A stretch of 64,000 bases of DNA from DATBJJ01 sp036556425 (GTDB taxonomy: Bacteria; Acidobacteriota; Vicinamibacteria; Vicinamibacterales; 2-12-FULL-66-21): the NCBI GenBank assembly GCA_036556425.1, contig DATBJJ010000048.1:79872-143871 (forward strand). The letters are read 5' to 3'. Each line of letters opens with the position of its first letter. Positions within the stretch are counted from its first letter, which is position 1. The notes under the pieces were generated by a model that was given only the letters and a program-made list of their open reading frames with translations, was not told the DNA's origin and did no database searches. Made by a program: the position numbers and the translations under genes. Shown one piece after another: positions 22,635 to 30,775 of this stretch.

Positions 22635-24224
22635 TTAGCGACGAACGAAACGACCGAGCACGCGGTCCATGGCCACGCTCAGCTCCTGGATTCTCAACAG
22701 ACGCGCGGACGCGGCCAGCACCAGCACGGCGGCCGCGATCGTCCCGAACACGCGCACCATCCGAACGTACCACGCGTGCCCAGGAAGGAGCCCGTACGAA
22801 AAGCCCGACGCATAGTGCGCGGCAACGCCCATCAGCGCCGACGCGGCCAGGATCTTGACGAGCGCGATACCGACGCGGCGGCCGTCGAGGCCTTCCAGCC
22901 GTTGCCGCAGCACGACGAGAAGCACGCCCGCGTTGAACACGGCGGCAATCGCGGTCCCGAGCGCGAGGCCGCGATAGCCCATCACGCGCACCAGCCCGAT
23001 GTTCAGCACGAGATTCACCGCGACGCTGCTGACGCTCACGACGACCGGCGTCCGGCTGTCGCCCATCGCGTAGAAGCTGGGCGACGCGATCTTCACCGCG
23101 GAATATCCGAGGAGGCCCGGCGCGTAGAACATCAGCGCCGCCGCCGTCGCCGACGTGTCGCGCGCCGCGAACTTGCCGTACTCCAGCACGAGCTCCACGA
23201 TTGGATAGGCCAGCACCATCAGCCCGACCGTCGCGGGCACGTTGAGCATCAGCATCATCCGAAGTCCAGCCGAGATCGTGCCGCGTATGCCCGCCTTGTC
23301 CGCGTCGACCGCCTGCTTGGAGATGTGCGGCAGCGCGGCCGTCGCTATCGAGACGCCGAAGAGTCCGATCGGCAGATACATCAACCTGAACGCGTACTGC
23401 AGCCACGAGACCGCGCCCTGAGGCTCCGTCGTCGCGAGCGACGTGTTGACGAGGACGTTGATCTGCACGGCCGCGAGCCCGAGCGTCGCCGGCCCCATCA
23501 ATCGCAGGATCTCACGCACGTCGGGATCGCGGAAGTCCAATACCGGCCGGTATCGAAAGCCCTCCGCGCGAAGCACGGGCCACTGCACGGCAATCTGACC
23601 GATCCCGCCGAGGACCGTCGCGATCGCAATCGCCGCGATCGGCGGGAGGCCGAGCGGCTGCATGACCGGCACCAGCAGGAACGCGCAGAGAATCGTCGCG
23701 ACGTTGAACATCGCCGGCGAGAGCGCCGGCACGAAGAAGCGATGCAGCGAGTTCAGCATGCCCATCATCGCGACCGCGACCGCGATCGTGGTGAGGAACG
23801 GCATCATGATCTCGGTCAACTGCGTCGTGAGTTGGAGCTTTCCAGGAATCGACGCGAACTTCTCGCCCGAGGCGATCACGCGCGTGATCGGCTCCGCGAA
23901 CACGATCCCGACGAGCACGAGCACGGCGGTGACGACGACGAGCGCGTTGATCACGAGATTGCCGAGGCGCCAGGCGGCATCGCGGCCGCGCGTGTTGAGC
24001 ACGCGCGTGAACGTCGGCACGAACGCCGCCGTCATCGCGCCTTCGGCAAAGAGATCGCGGACCAGGTTCGGCACGCGGAACGCCACGTTGAACGCGTCCA
24101 TCGACGCGTCCGCCGACGCGCCGAACAGGCGCGCCAGCACGATTTCCCGCGCCACGCCGAGCAGCCGGCTGGCCATCGTCGCAACGCTGATAAGGCCCGC
24201 GGACCGCGCCAGTCGCGAGCTCAT
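22635..24224 (-). CDS. murJ: Lipid II flippase MurJ
   Basis: A 529-residue polytopic protein of the MOP superfamily with about 14 membrane helices. The N-terminus SAGLISVATMASRLLGVARE, and then FNVAFRVPNLVRDLFAEGAM with AFVPTF, is the classic MurJ signature. MurJ moves undecaprenyl-linked peptidoglycan precursor across the inner membrane. The frame is open for 62 further codons upstream, but this runs through a terminator hairpin and has no homology pattern, so the ATG at 24224 is used. It is the first gene after that terminator and leads murJ-MFS. No clear promoter is visible between 24225 and 24297. Confidence 0.94.
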   Translation of the reverse strand: MSSRLARSAGLISVATMASRLLGVAREIVLARLFGASADASMDAFNVAFRVPNLVRDLFAEGAMTAAFVPTFTRVLNTRGRDAAWRLGNLVINALVVVTAVLVLVGIVFAEPITRVIASGEKFASIPGKLQLTTQLTEIMMPFLTTIAVAVAMMGMLNSLHRFFVPALSPAMFNVATILCAFLLVPVMQPLGLPPIAAIAIATVLGGIGQIAVQWPVLRAEGFRYRPVLDFRDPDVREILRLMGPATLGLAAVQINVLVNTSLATTEPQGAVSWLQYAFRLMYLPIGLFGVSIATAALPHISKQAVDADKAGIRGTISAGLRMMLMLNVPATVGLMVLAYPIVELVLEYGKFAARDTSATAAALMFYAPGLLGYSAVKIASPSFYAMGDSRTPVVVSVSSVAVNLVLNIGLVRVMGYRGLALGTAIAAVFNAGVLLVVLRQRLEGLDGRRVGIALVKILAASALMGVAAHYASGFSYGLLPGHAWYVRMVRVFGTIAAAVLVLAASARLLRIQELSVAMDRVLGRFVRR

Positions 24225-24297
24225 CGGTTGGCTGCCGGACACGTTCGAATCCGGACGCTTGGAGCACCAGGTGTTGCGGAAGTGAGACGCGGCGTAC

Positions 24298-24329
24298 AAA
24301 AAAAGGCTTCTGCCTCGCGGCAGAAGCCT
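24298..24329 (-). terminator. Rho-independent terminator after yqeY
   Basis: An 11-bp perfect stem (24304-24314 with 24319-24329, arm AGGCTTCTGCC) with a 4-base loop, followed on the minus strand by seven T residues (24304-24298, the first belonging to the stem). It lies 78 bases after the yqeY stop and ends the transcription unit coming from 34.1 kb. It is the only textbook intrinsic terminator I see in the window. Confidence 0.9.
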
Positions 24330-24406
24330 GATGGAGGATGGATGAGAGGCTTGTGCGTGCCTTTCAACGAGATTAGACGAGCACCGGCGCGAAAAGTTTG
24401 CATGCC

Positions 24407-24853
24407 TCAACCGAGCTTGCGCCGGACGATGTCGTTCACCGCTTTGCCGTCCACCGTCTGGCCGGCCAGCTTCGGCATGACCGCTTTCATCACCTTTCCC
24501 AAATCCTTTGCCGACGCCGCGCCTGTCTCCTTGATCGCGTCGTCCACGATGCGCTCGAGGGCGGCGGCGTCGATGGGCGGAGGAAGATACGTTTCGAGCG
24601 TCACGATCTCCGCGGCTTCCCTGTCGGCGAGATCGTCGCGGCCGCCTTTCTTGAACTGCTCGATCGAATCGCGCCGCTGTTTGATCAACGACGCCAGCAC
24701 CTGCTGCGACTCCCCGTCGTCCAGCGCTCTGCCGCGCTCGACTTCGCGGTTCATCAACGCAGCTTTTGCCATTCTGAGCGCGGCGAGGCGCGTTGTATCC
24801 TTCGCGCGCATCGCGCCAGCGATGTCCTGAGAGATGCGTTCGACGAGCGTCAT
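24407..24853 (-). CDS. yqeY: GatB/YqeY domain protein
   Basis: A 148-residue stand-alone YqeY protein, the usual family length. It begins LVERISQDIAGAMRAKDTTR with LAALRMAKAAL, continues with the helical block SLIKQRRDSIEQFKKGGRDD, and ends with the small tail domain DLGKVMKAVMPKLAGQTVDG. The tail is shared with the C-terminus of GatB, the tRNA-dependent amidotransferase subunit that contacts tRNA. The precise role of free YqeY is not settled. The ATG at 24853 is preceded by AAGGGA; the upstream extension in frame is not supported. It is 22 bases downstream of the last glycan gene of its unit and is followed by the strong terminator. Confidence 0.9.
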   Translation of the reverse strand: MTLVERISQDIAGAMRAKDTTRLAALRMAKAALMNREVERGRALDDGESQQVLASLIKQRRDSIEQFKKGGRDDLADREAAEIVTLETYLPPPIDAAALERIVDDAIKETGAASAKDLGKVMKAVMPKLAGQTVDGKAVNDIVRRKLG

Positions 24854-24875
24854 GGGCGTCCCTTCGTTCATTGAA

Positions 24876-26783
24876 TCAACCAAGATTACTCCACCACGCG
24901 CGCACCGCGTCGGCAACCATCCACGCGAACACCACGGCAGCGATCACGCGACGGCGCCCGCCGGCGGTCCAAGCGATCGCGCCGCCGACAGCGGCGGCGA
25001 TGGCGATCGACGGAATCACCGCGAGGTAGTACCGCATGTCGACGGGCGTGAGGATTCCGATCGCGAAGAAGACCGCGCAGGCGAGCGCCCAGCCGGCAGC
25101 CGTCAGCGTGACGCGATCGCGCGCGCCTCGGCGCGCGAGCTCCACCGCTCCCCATCCCGCGAGAAAGAGCACGGGGACGCCGAAATAGATATTCAGATAT
25201 CTCGGCACGGCGCCCAGCCGCTCGCCGATCGTGCGCCCGCCCGCGTCGGGCGCCGCGGTGGCCGTTTCGGTCCCAATCCGCGCGAGCTCCGTGCGGTACG
25301 TATCCATGAAATGCGCGTAGTAGATCGCGACCGCGGCCGCGATGGCGATGGCCGTCGCGGCCATGACCGCGATTGCTGGTGAGCGAAGCGCGGGTCCTCC
25401 ACGCAGCCAGAAGAGGAGCGCGATCGTGATCGCGGCGGTGGAGACGATCGCGAACGCGCTCGTGTGCGACAGGCTCGCGCCGGTGAGCGCGATCGCGAGT
25501 ACGAGAACGGCGGCGGCGCGCTCGCGGCGGACCGCGCTGCCGGCGATCAGCGCGAACGCCACGACCGAGAGAGACTGCGCGAACGCGTTCGTGAGATTCC
25601 CCGTCGTCACGACCGCGAAGCCGAGCGGGATCAAATGATACGTGGCGACGGCCAGCGCGCCTGCGAGACGATCGCCTCGAATTCTCACCGCGAGGTTGTA
25701 GAGGAGCAGCGCTGCGAGGACGTCAGCGCTACAGACGATCGTGCGCAGGAGCGTCATGTCGGAGGCGCCGCGCCGCACCAGTCGCGCGAACGGCATGGCA
25801 ACGATGTAGAGGCCCGGTGGATACGGGAATTGGTAGTTTCCAGGCGCGAGCGACGTGAAATACAGCTTGCCCGCCAACACATCTTGAAATCGATGCGCCT
25901 GGAACAGCGCATCGCCGATTGGCATGTCGGGGTGCAGCAGGACGAGCAGCTCCAGCAAGAGAACGGCACCGCTGAATGCGATTGCGAACTTCGCGGTGTT
26001 CTTGAACGGCTGACCGCGAACGCCGCGCGCGATCGCCGTCAGCGCCGCGGTGGCCACGCCGACCCACAGCGCGCAGCGTGCGAGGGTCTGCGCGAAGTCC
26101 GTGTATGGACCGAAGCCGCGCGCGACGAGCGCGGCGAGCGCCGCGCCAAGCACGATCGCCGCGCCCACCGCCGTGCCTGCCGTGACGCCGAGCAGCGCGA
26201 TTGCCGCGGCGGCGGCTGCGGATCCCATCGCGACTCCGGCAATCGCCGACACCGGAGGCAGAATCACGCCGCCCGGCGTGAGCGTGATCCAATCGACCAT
26301 GGCGCCGAGCCGGCGAGAATCGCCTGGACCCGGCACGAACGTGGACGACGCCCGCATGGCAATCGTCACGCCACTCTGCGATCGCCGGGGAATCGAGACG
26401 CGGACGGTTGCAAAGTCGCGCGTCGACGCGTGCGTGAGCACCGGCACGCCGTCGACGAAGAACTGCAGCTCGGGCTGCGGTCCTTCCGCGCGCGCGCCGC
26501 GCACGCTCAGCTCCATCGCCCAATCGACCTGCCGATCGACGTCGTCGAGCTCGACCGTCATCGTGTCGGCCGTCCACGCGAACGTGCGTTCGCTGTCGGG
26601 ATCGCGCTCGGCCGTGTAGACGCCTTGCACCTGACGCGGCGGCGGCGTCACGTCGAAGTCGATCCGGAGCGCCGGTGAGCTGCCGTACATCAAGGCGAGC
26701 CATGCCGCGCCGGCGAATGCCCCGAACAAGGCGGCGGCAATCGTGCGGCCCGTGGCGCGCAGCACGTGTCGAAGCTCAAACAC
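24876..26783 (-). CDS. Polytopic membrane protein, GT-C glycosyltransferase-like
   Basis: A 635-residue protein. After an N-terminal membrane segment (about 10-33) comes a beta-rich extracytoplasmic region (about 38-165, ending GAMVDWITLTPGG), then 10 or more hydrophobic helices. A loop motif GDALFQAHRFQDVLAGKLYF with YPPGLYI resembles the first outer loop of GT-C enzymes, which use polyprenyl-phosphate sugars. Typical DxD or ExD residues are not obvious, so the enzyme call is tentative. It overlaps the GT4 gene upstream by 8 bases. It may transfer a sugar to a lipid-linked glycan in the periplasm, or be a membrane partner of that step. Confidence 0.6.
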   Translation of the reverse strand: MFELRHVLRATGRTIAAALFGAFAGAAWLALMYGSSPALRIDFDVTPPPRQVQGVYTAERDPDSERTFAWTADTMTVELDDVDRQVDWAMELSVRGARAEGPQPELQFFVDGVPVLTHASTRDFATVRVSIPRRSQSGVTIAMRASSTFVPGPGDSRRLGAMVDWITLTPGGVILPPVSAIAGVAMGSAAAAAAIALLGVTAGTAVGAAIVLGAALAALVARGFGPYTDFAQTLARCALWVGVATAALTAIARGVRGQPFKNTAKFAIAFSGAVLLLELLVLLHPDMPIGDALFQAHRFQDVLAGKLYFTSLAPGNYQFPYPPGLYIVAMPFARLVRRGASDMTLLRTIVCSADVLAALLLYNLAVRIRGDRLAGALAVATYHLIPLGFAVVTTGNLTNAFAQSLSVVAFALIAGSAVRRERAAAVLVLAIALTGASLSHTSAFAIVSTAAITIALLFWLRGGPALRSPAIAVMAATAIAIAAAVAIYYAHFMDTYRTELARIGTETATAAPDAGGRTIGERLGAVPRYLNIYFGVPVLFLAGWGAVELARRGARDRVTLTAAGWALACAVFFAIGILTPVDMRYYLAVIPSIAIAAAVGGAIAWTAGGRRRVIAAVVFAWMVADAVRAWWSNLG

Positions 26784-27918
26784 GAGACGTCAATTCCTCG
26801 TAGAGCGCGCGATAGCGCGCGGCCACCCCCGCGGGCCGGAACTCGCGCTCGATCGTGTCACGCGTCGCCTCGCTCGTGCGCCGTTTTTCCGTCAGGAAAT
26901 CGACGATCGCGTTGGCCAGGATCACCGATTGTTCGCGCGGCACGATCGAGACGTCGCGCCCGAACAAGTCGTTGAGCTCGACGCCGCCAGGATTGTCGGC
27001 CGAGATCACCGGCGTGCCGCACGCCAGCGCCTCGACAGCGACAGTGGGCAGCGCCTCGAGAATCGACGGGAGCACGAACAAATCGGCCGCCGCGCAATAC
27101 CGGGCGACCACCGCATTATCGACCAGACCCGCGAAGACGACGTGGCGCTCCACGCCCGCCGACCGCGCGGTCGCTTTCAGCTCGTCCAGGAGCGCTCCTG
27201 TGCCGCAGATGACGAGGCGCGTGTCCGGGTGCGTGCGAACGATCTCGTTCATCGCTTCGATGAGGAACCGCTGGCCGGCGAGCGGATGGAGACGCTTCAC
27301 GTTGATCAGCACGTGCCGGCTGCTGAGGCCCAACGCGGCGCGGACCTCGGCCTGCTGCTGCTCGTCGTGCCACGCGAACTGCGCGCCGACCGGCGGGTAG
27401 ATCGTGTGCATGTGGCGGCGCGTCAACCCGAGCTCGTTCGCGCGGCCGAGCAGCCGCTCGCTGTAGAAGGTCACCGCCGATGCGGCGTGATACGCGCGCG
27501 TGAAGAGATCGGGACCGAGACGCTTCGGCGCGTAGTGCCAGATCTCGGTCCCGTAGAGCGTGAGGACCACGGGTTTTTCGCGCTTCTGCGCGAGGAGCAC
27601 GCCCATCTCGGCGAGCAGCCCATTGCTGTGGACGTGCACCACGTCGGCGCGGCGAAGCGCCGGCTCGAGCGCGGCTCGCATGCGGCGCGCGCTCAACAGC
27701 GCGCCGATGCGCAGCGTGCGATCGACGAAGCCGCCCGTTCGGCGTGGAATCCATTCCGCCCCGCCGGGCAAGGGCGCGGCGCCGCCGGCCCGCGGGGGAT
27801 GCGCGATGTACTCCACGGAATCGCCGGCCTCGACCGCCCACGTCCCGAGCTGCCACGGCAGCAGCGCGTTCGCCGCTTGATCGGGCGGGAGGTGAGGCGT
27901 GATGTGGAGGATGTGCAC
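26776..27918 (-). CDS. Glycosyltransferase family 4
   Basis: A 380-residue retaining GT-B enzyme. N-terminal Rossmann domain: HILHITPHLPPDQAANALLP and ADVVHVHSNGLLAEMG. C-terminal nucleotide-sugar domain: LINVKRLHPLAGQRFLIEAM, then DLFVLPSILEALPTVAVEAL, in which E-x7-E binds the donor. The start chosen is GTG 27918, 4 bases after the stop of the deacetylase gene; the frame is open further up but inside that gene. It adds a sugar on the cytoplasmic side of the membrane, and donor and acceptor are unknown. Its neighbours (deacetylase, acetyltransferase, methyltransferase) suggest a decorated lipid-linked glycan. Confidence 0.87.
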   Translation of the reverse strand: MHILHITPHLPPDQAANALLPWQLGTWAVEAGDSVEYIAHPPRAGGAAPLPGGAEWIPRRTGGFVDRTLRIGALLSARRMRAALEPALRRADVVHVHSNGLLAEMGVLLAQKREKPVVLTLYGTEIWHYAPKRLGPDLFTRAYHAASAVTFYSERLLGRANELGLTRRHMHTIYPPVGAQFAWHDEQQQAEVRAALGLSSRHVLINVKRLHPLAGQRFLIEAMNEIVRTHPDTRLVICGTGALLDELKATARSAGVERHVVFAGLVDNAVVARYCAAADLFVLPSILEALPTVAVEALACGTPVISADNPGGVELNDLFGRDVSIVPREQSVILANAIVDFLTEKRRTSEATRDTIEREFRPAGVAARYRALYEELTSRV

Positions 27919-27922
27919 GTTG

Positions 27923-28873
27923 TCAGCAGTACGCCTCGCGGAACTCGTTGAACGTCGCCGGCTGCGCACCCAGATCTTTCGTCGCGAACGTCAGGAACCT
28001 CTCGAGCCGATCGAAGAATGCGTCGAGCTCCGCCTCGGTACGGTTGTACGGACTGCCGCCAACGATGGCTTCGCTGGAGTGAAAGATCAGATTCAGCACC
28101 GGCTCGCCGGCCCGCGCGAGATCGCGCGCGAGCGCGATCATGTCGTCGATCGAGGAGTACGACGGCCGAAGCCATCGAACGCGCAGCAGCCCGGCCGCGC
28201 GCAGCACGCGCTTCGTCGTATACGGACGCGGCGCTCGTGCGTAGGCGTACTGCAACGCCTTCGGCAGCCGCCGATTGAGGGCCGCGCTCACCGGGATCTC
28301 CAGCACGTTGCTCGATCCTGGACGCGTGGCGCTGTCGTACGCCAGGAAGTACGGCGTGAGCGGCGCCTCGACGAATTCCGGTCCGCCCTTGTGCGTTTCG
28401 TAGAAGAGGGGCGCGACGCTCGACTCTATGAGATACCCCTGTGTCTCGAGCGCGGACACGTGCGCGGCCGAGAAACCAAAGCGTCCCGATCGGTACGACA
28501 CGGGGCGCGCGCCGACGGCTTCCGCGATGGCGTTGGTCAGGCTCGCGAGTTGATCCTCGAACTGCCGGAGCGGCAGCGCCGATGCATACGGATGCCGTCG
28601 CACGTCATCGGCCGTGCACGGCGGCGTCTCCCACGCGTGATGGTGCGCGCCGATCTCGCAATCCCCACCCGCGAGAAGATGGCGCAAGATCTCGGCGGAT
28701 CGCGCGTCGGCGGCGACGGGATAGGTGATCACGTACGTCGGCCGGACGCCGTGGCGTGAGAAGAGGGCGTGCAGCTTCGGCAGCGCGTAGATGTTCTCGA
28801 ATCGCTGGTTCGCGCGCGCGGCCGCGTCCCACTGATTGTCCCCTTCTGTGTCGATGCCGACGAGCAGATGCAT
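27923..28873 (-). CDS. Polysaccharide deacetylase (NodB-like) family protein
   Basis: A 316-residue protein with a NodB-type metal site: LLVGIDTEGD at the N-terminus for the catalytic Asp pair, CEIGAHHHAWETPP for the two metal histidines, and SYRSGRFGFS for the later motif. No signal peptide is seen, so it may act on a cytoplasmic or membrane-bound intermediate, as some glycan-precursor deacetylases do. The ATG at 28873 directly abuts the stop of the upstream acetyltransferase gene. The last motif (a His in LNLIFHSSEA) fits the fold. Together with the acetyltransferase this could set the N-acetyl state of a sugar. Confidence 0.82.
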   Translation of the reverse strand: MHLLVGIDTEGDNQWDAAARANQRFENIYALPKLHALFSRHGVRPTYVITYPVAADARSAEILRHLLAGGDCEIGAHHHAWETPPCTADDVRRHPYASALPLRQFEDQLASLTNAIAEAVGARPVSYRSGRFGFSAAHVSALETQGYLIESSVAPLFYETHKGGPEFVEAPLTPYFLAYDSATRPGSSNVLEIPVSAALNRRLPKALQYAYARAPRPYTTKRVLRAAGLLRVRWLRPSYSSIDDMIALARDLARAGEPVLNLIFHSSEAIVGGSPYNRTEAELDAFFDRLERFLTFATKDLGAQPATFNEFREAYC

Positions 28874-29917
28874 TCAGCGGTCTTGATCGGAATCGCCGAG
28901 CGTCACGTGCCAGCGGTCGGTCTCGTCGTAGAACGTCGGCGACACGTTCACCCCGTTCACCTTCGCGACGAACTGCACGGACGATTTCACCTGAAAGTAC
29001 CCCGCGCGCTTCAGCACGCGGCGGAACCCGGCGTGCATGACGAACGTGCGAATCTTGTCGGAGTCCGCCTGCCGCGCCTCGCGATCGATCCAGCCGAGCA
29101 GCGTCTTCATGCCGGCCTCGTCTTCAGGGTCGACGAGAAAATCGACGAGCAAGGTGACGCGGCCGCGCGGTTCCCGGAAATGACGGTAAACGGCGTACCC
29201 CACGTTGCGATCGTCCCGGCGCAGGGCCGCGATCAGGTAGCGCACGTGCGGCGCCGACACGAACTTCCAGTTCAGATACGCCGCGTCCCGCCGTACCGCG
29301 AAATCGAATTTCGCGGCGACCGATTCCCACAGCGCCGTGAAGCTGTCGTCGAACCTGTGAATGAGCCGCACTTCGGCGGCTAGCGGCTGCGTGCGCGAGA
29401 CGATCTTGACGATGGGCAGCGTCACCGCGGACACGAGGCGGTTCGCGGCAACCGGCCAATTCGGCATTCGGAGCGCGCGACGCGTCAGCGGCTTGACGAG
29501 GCAGGGCAGCGGACCGACGTCCGGCCAACGCAGCTTGTTGAACAGCCGGTACGACGATTCCGAGAGGCCGAGCCCGAGCGATGCGCCGACGTTGCGGTCC
29601 CAGGTCCTGAACAGCACTTCGCCGAGGCCCTGCCGCTGCCGCTCGGGGGCGACCATGACGTCCATCCCCCACGATCCGCGCACCGTCTCTCCGCCGACCG
29701 ACAACTGCACCGGCATCGTCGCATACTGCCCGACGATGGCCGGACCTTCGCGCGCGATCCAGATCTCCGGCTCGCCGCGTGGATTGTTCGGATTTCGCCG
29801 GTATTGCCAGTCCCAACGCAGACGGCTGCCCTCGGCCGCATCGTGGCCGAACACACGTCGATACAGGGCGTCGACGACGCGCCGATCTTCCGCGCGGTAA
29901 CGATCGATCTCTGCCAC
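28874..29917 (-). CDS. GNAT-fold acetyltransferase, double domain
   Basis: A 347-residue protein with an N-terminal GNAT domain. The acetyl-CoA loop is VMVAPERQRQGLGEVLF, matching the R/Q-x-x-G-x-G/A pattern. A second, poorer copy of the fold (about 190-330, with RYLIAALRRDDRNVGYAVYR) follows, so it resembles double-GNAT proteins linked to glycan loci. The acceptor cannot be read; an amino sugar is reasonable given the deacetylase next to it. It lies between the methyltransferase gene (22-base gap) and the deacetylase gene (no gap). Confidence 0.75.
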   Translation of the reverse strand: MAEIDRYRAEDRRVVDALYRRVFGHDAAEGSRLRWDWQYRRNPNNPRGEPEIWIAREGPAIVGQYATMPVQLSVGGETVRGSWGMDVMVAPERQRQGLGEVLFRTWDRNVGASLGLGLSESSYRLFNKLRWPDVGPLPCLVKPLTRRALRMPNWPVAANRLVSAVTLPIVKIVSRTQPLAAEVRLIHRFDDSFTALWESVAAKFDFAVRRDAAYLNWKFVSAPHVRYLIAALRRDDRNVGYAVYRHFREPRGRVTLLVDFLVDPEDEAGMKTLLGWIDREARQADSDKIRTFVMHAGFRRVLKRAGYFQVKSSVQFVAKVNGVNVSPTFYDETDRWHVTLGDSDQDR

Positions 29918-29938
29918 TCTGAATTGGATGTGCCGCGG

Positions 29939-30775
29939 CTAATGCCGCGTCAACACGTACTCCATGTTGCTGATGAGCGCGTCCTGCGTCAGCGGGCTGT
30001 CGCGCAGCCACCGTCCGATCGCGGCCGGCAATCGCCTCACCGTTGCCGTCACGTGCAGCTCTTCGCGGACGATCGCGAGTCCGGCATCCGCAATCTGACG
30101 CCGGAGCCTGGCCACGCGAACTTTCTCCAGCAGATCGTCCTGCTTGATCTCCCCGCGGCGCGCCGCTTTGATGAACGAGTTCTCGTTCGCCGGCTCCTTC
30201 AACGTCCACGGCGCATGCCGCGCGAGGAATCGAAACGTGCCGAATGCGACCCTCCGCCCGACGATCAAGTGCAGCGGCACCTGCACCTTCAGCCGCGGAA
30301 GATGCGCGCCGGCGAACGAGAGGTACGGCGCCGTCGACAGATACACGTGGCCGCCCGCCTTCAGCACGCGCGCGCACTCGCGCAGATAGCGCGGCGCGTC
30401 CGCGACGTGCTCGATCACCGCGTGCGAGAGCACGAGATCGAACGCGCCGTCGACGAACGGCAGGTACATCCCGTCGGCCAGCGCGAACTGCAGGTTGATC
30501 AGTCCGCGCTCGCGCGCCAGCCGCGCGCCCGCGTCGGGGAATCGCTCGATCGGATCGATGCCGACGACGAGGCCGGCTTCTTCCGCGAGCGAGAGCGGCA
30601 TGCCGCCGCCGCCGCATCCTGCGTCGAGCACCGATCCGTGGATCGCGACGCCGGCACGCTCGAGAAACGCGATGACCTTCGCGCTCCGGTAGTACTCGAA
30701 GAGCGCGTAGTCGTACTCGGATCGAAACCGCTGATCGGCGTGCGCCTTGATGGCGCTCTCGTCAATCGTGCGCAC
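29939..30775 (-). CDS. Class I SAM-dependent methyltransferase
   Basis: A 278-residue enzyme with the Rossmann-type SAM motifs: VLDAGCGGGGMPLSLA (motif I), VVGIDPIERF (acidic loop), LPFVDGAFDLVLSHAVIEHV (motifs II-III) and VLKAGGHVYLSTAP. It is of the Methyltransf_11 group, often acting on sugars or lipids in polysaccharide loci. The first 14 bases overlap the upstream GT-C gene. The target atom is unknown. A second, different methyltransferase sits at 40966-41676 in another unit of the locus. Confidence 0.85.
   Translation of the reverse strand: MRTIDESAIKAHADQRFRSEYDYALFEYYRSAKVIAFLERAGVAIHGSVLDAGCGGGGMPLSLAEEAGLVVGIDPIERFPDAGARLARERGLINLQFALADGMYLPFVDGAFDLVLSHAVIEHVADAPRYLRECARVLKAGGHVYLSTAPYLSFAGAHLPRLKVQVPLHLIVGRRVAFGTFRFLARHAPWTLKEPANENSFIKAARRGEIKQDDLLEKVRVARLRRQIADAGLAIVREELHVTATVRRLPAAIGRWLRDSPLTQDALISNMEYVLTRH

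Noticed and set aside
24231..24278. tRNA-like 3' end (GTTCGAATC followed by GGAGCACCA)
   Set aside because: The T-stem does not pair and no acceptor, D or anticodon arms can be formed in the flanks.
22776..24830. A 684-codon open frame on the plus strand opposite murJ
   Set aside because: It reads through the terminator hairpin and is a compositional shadow of murJ and yqeY.
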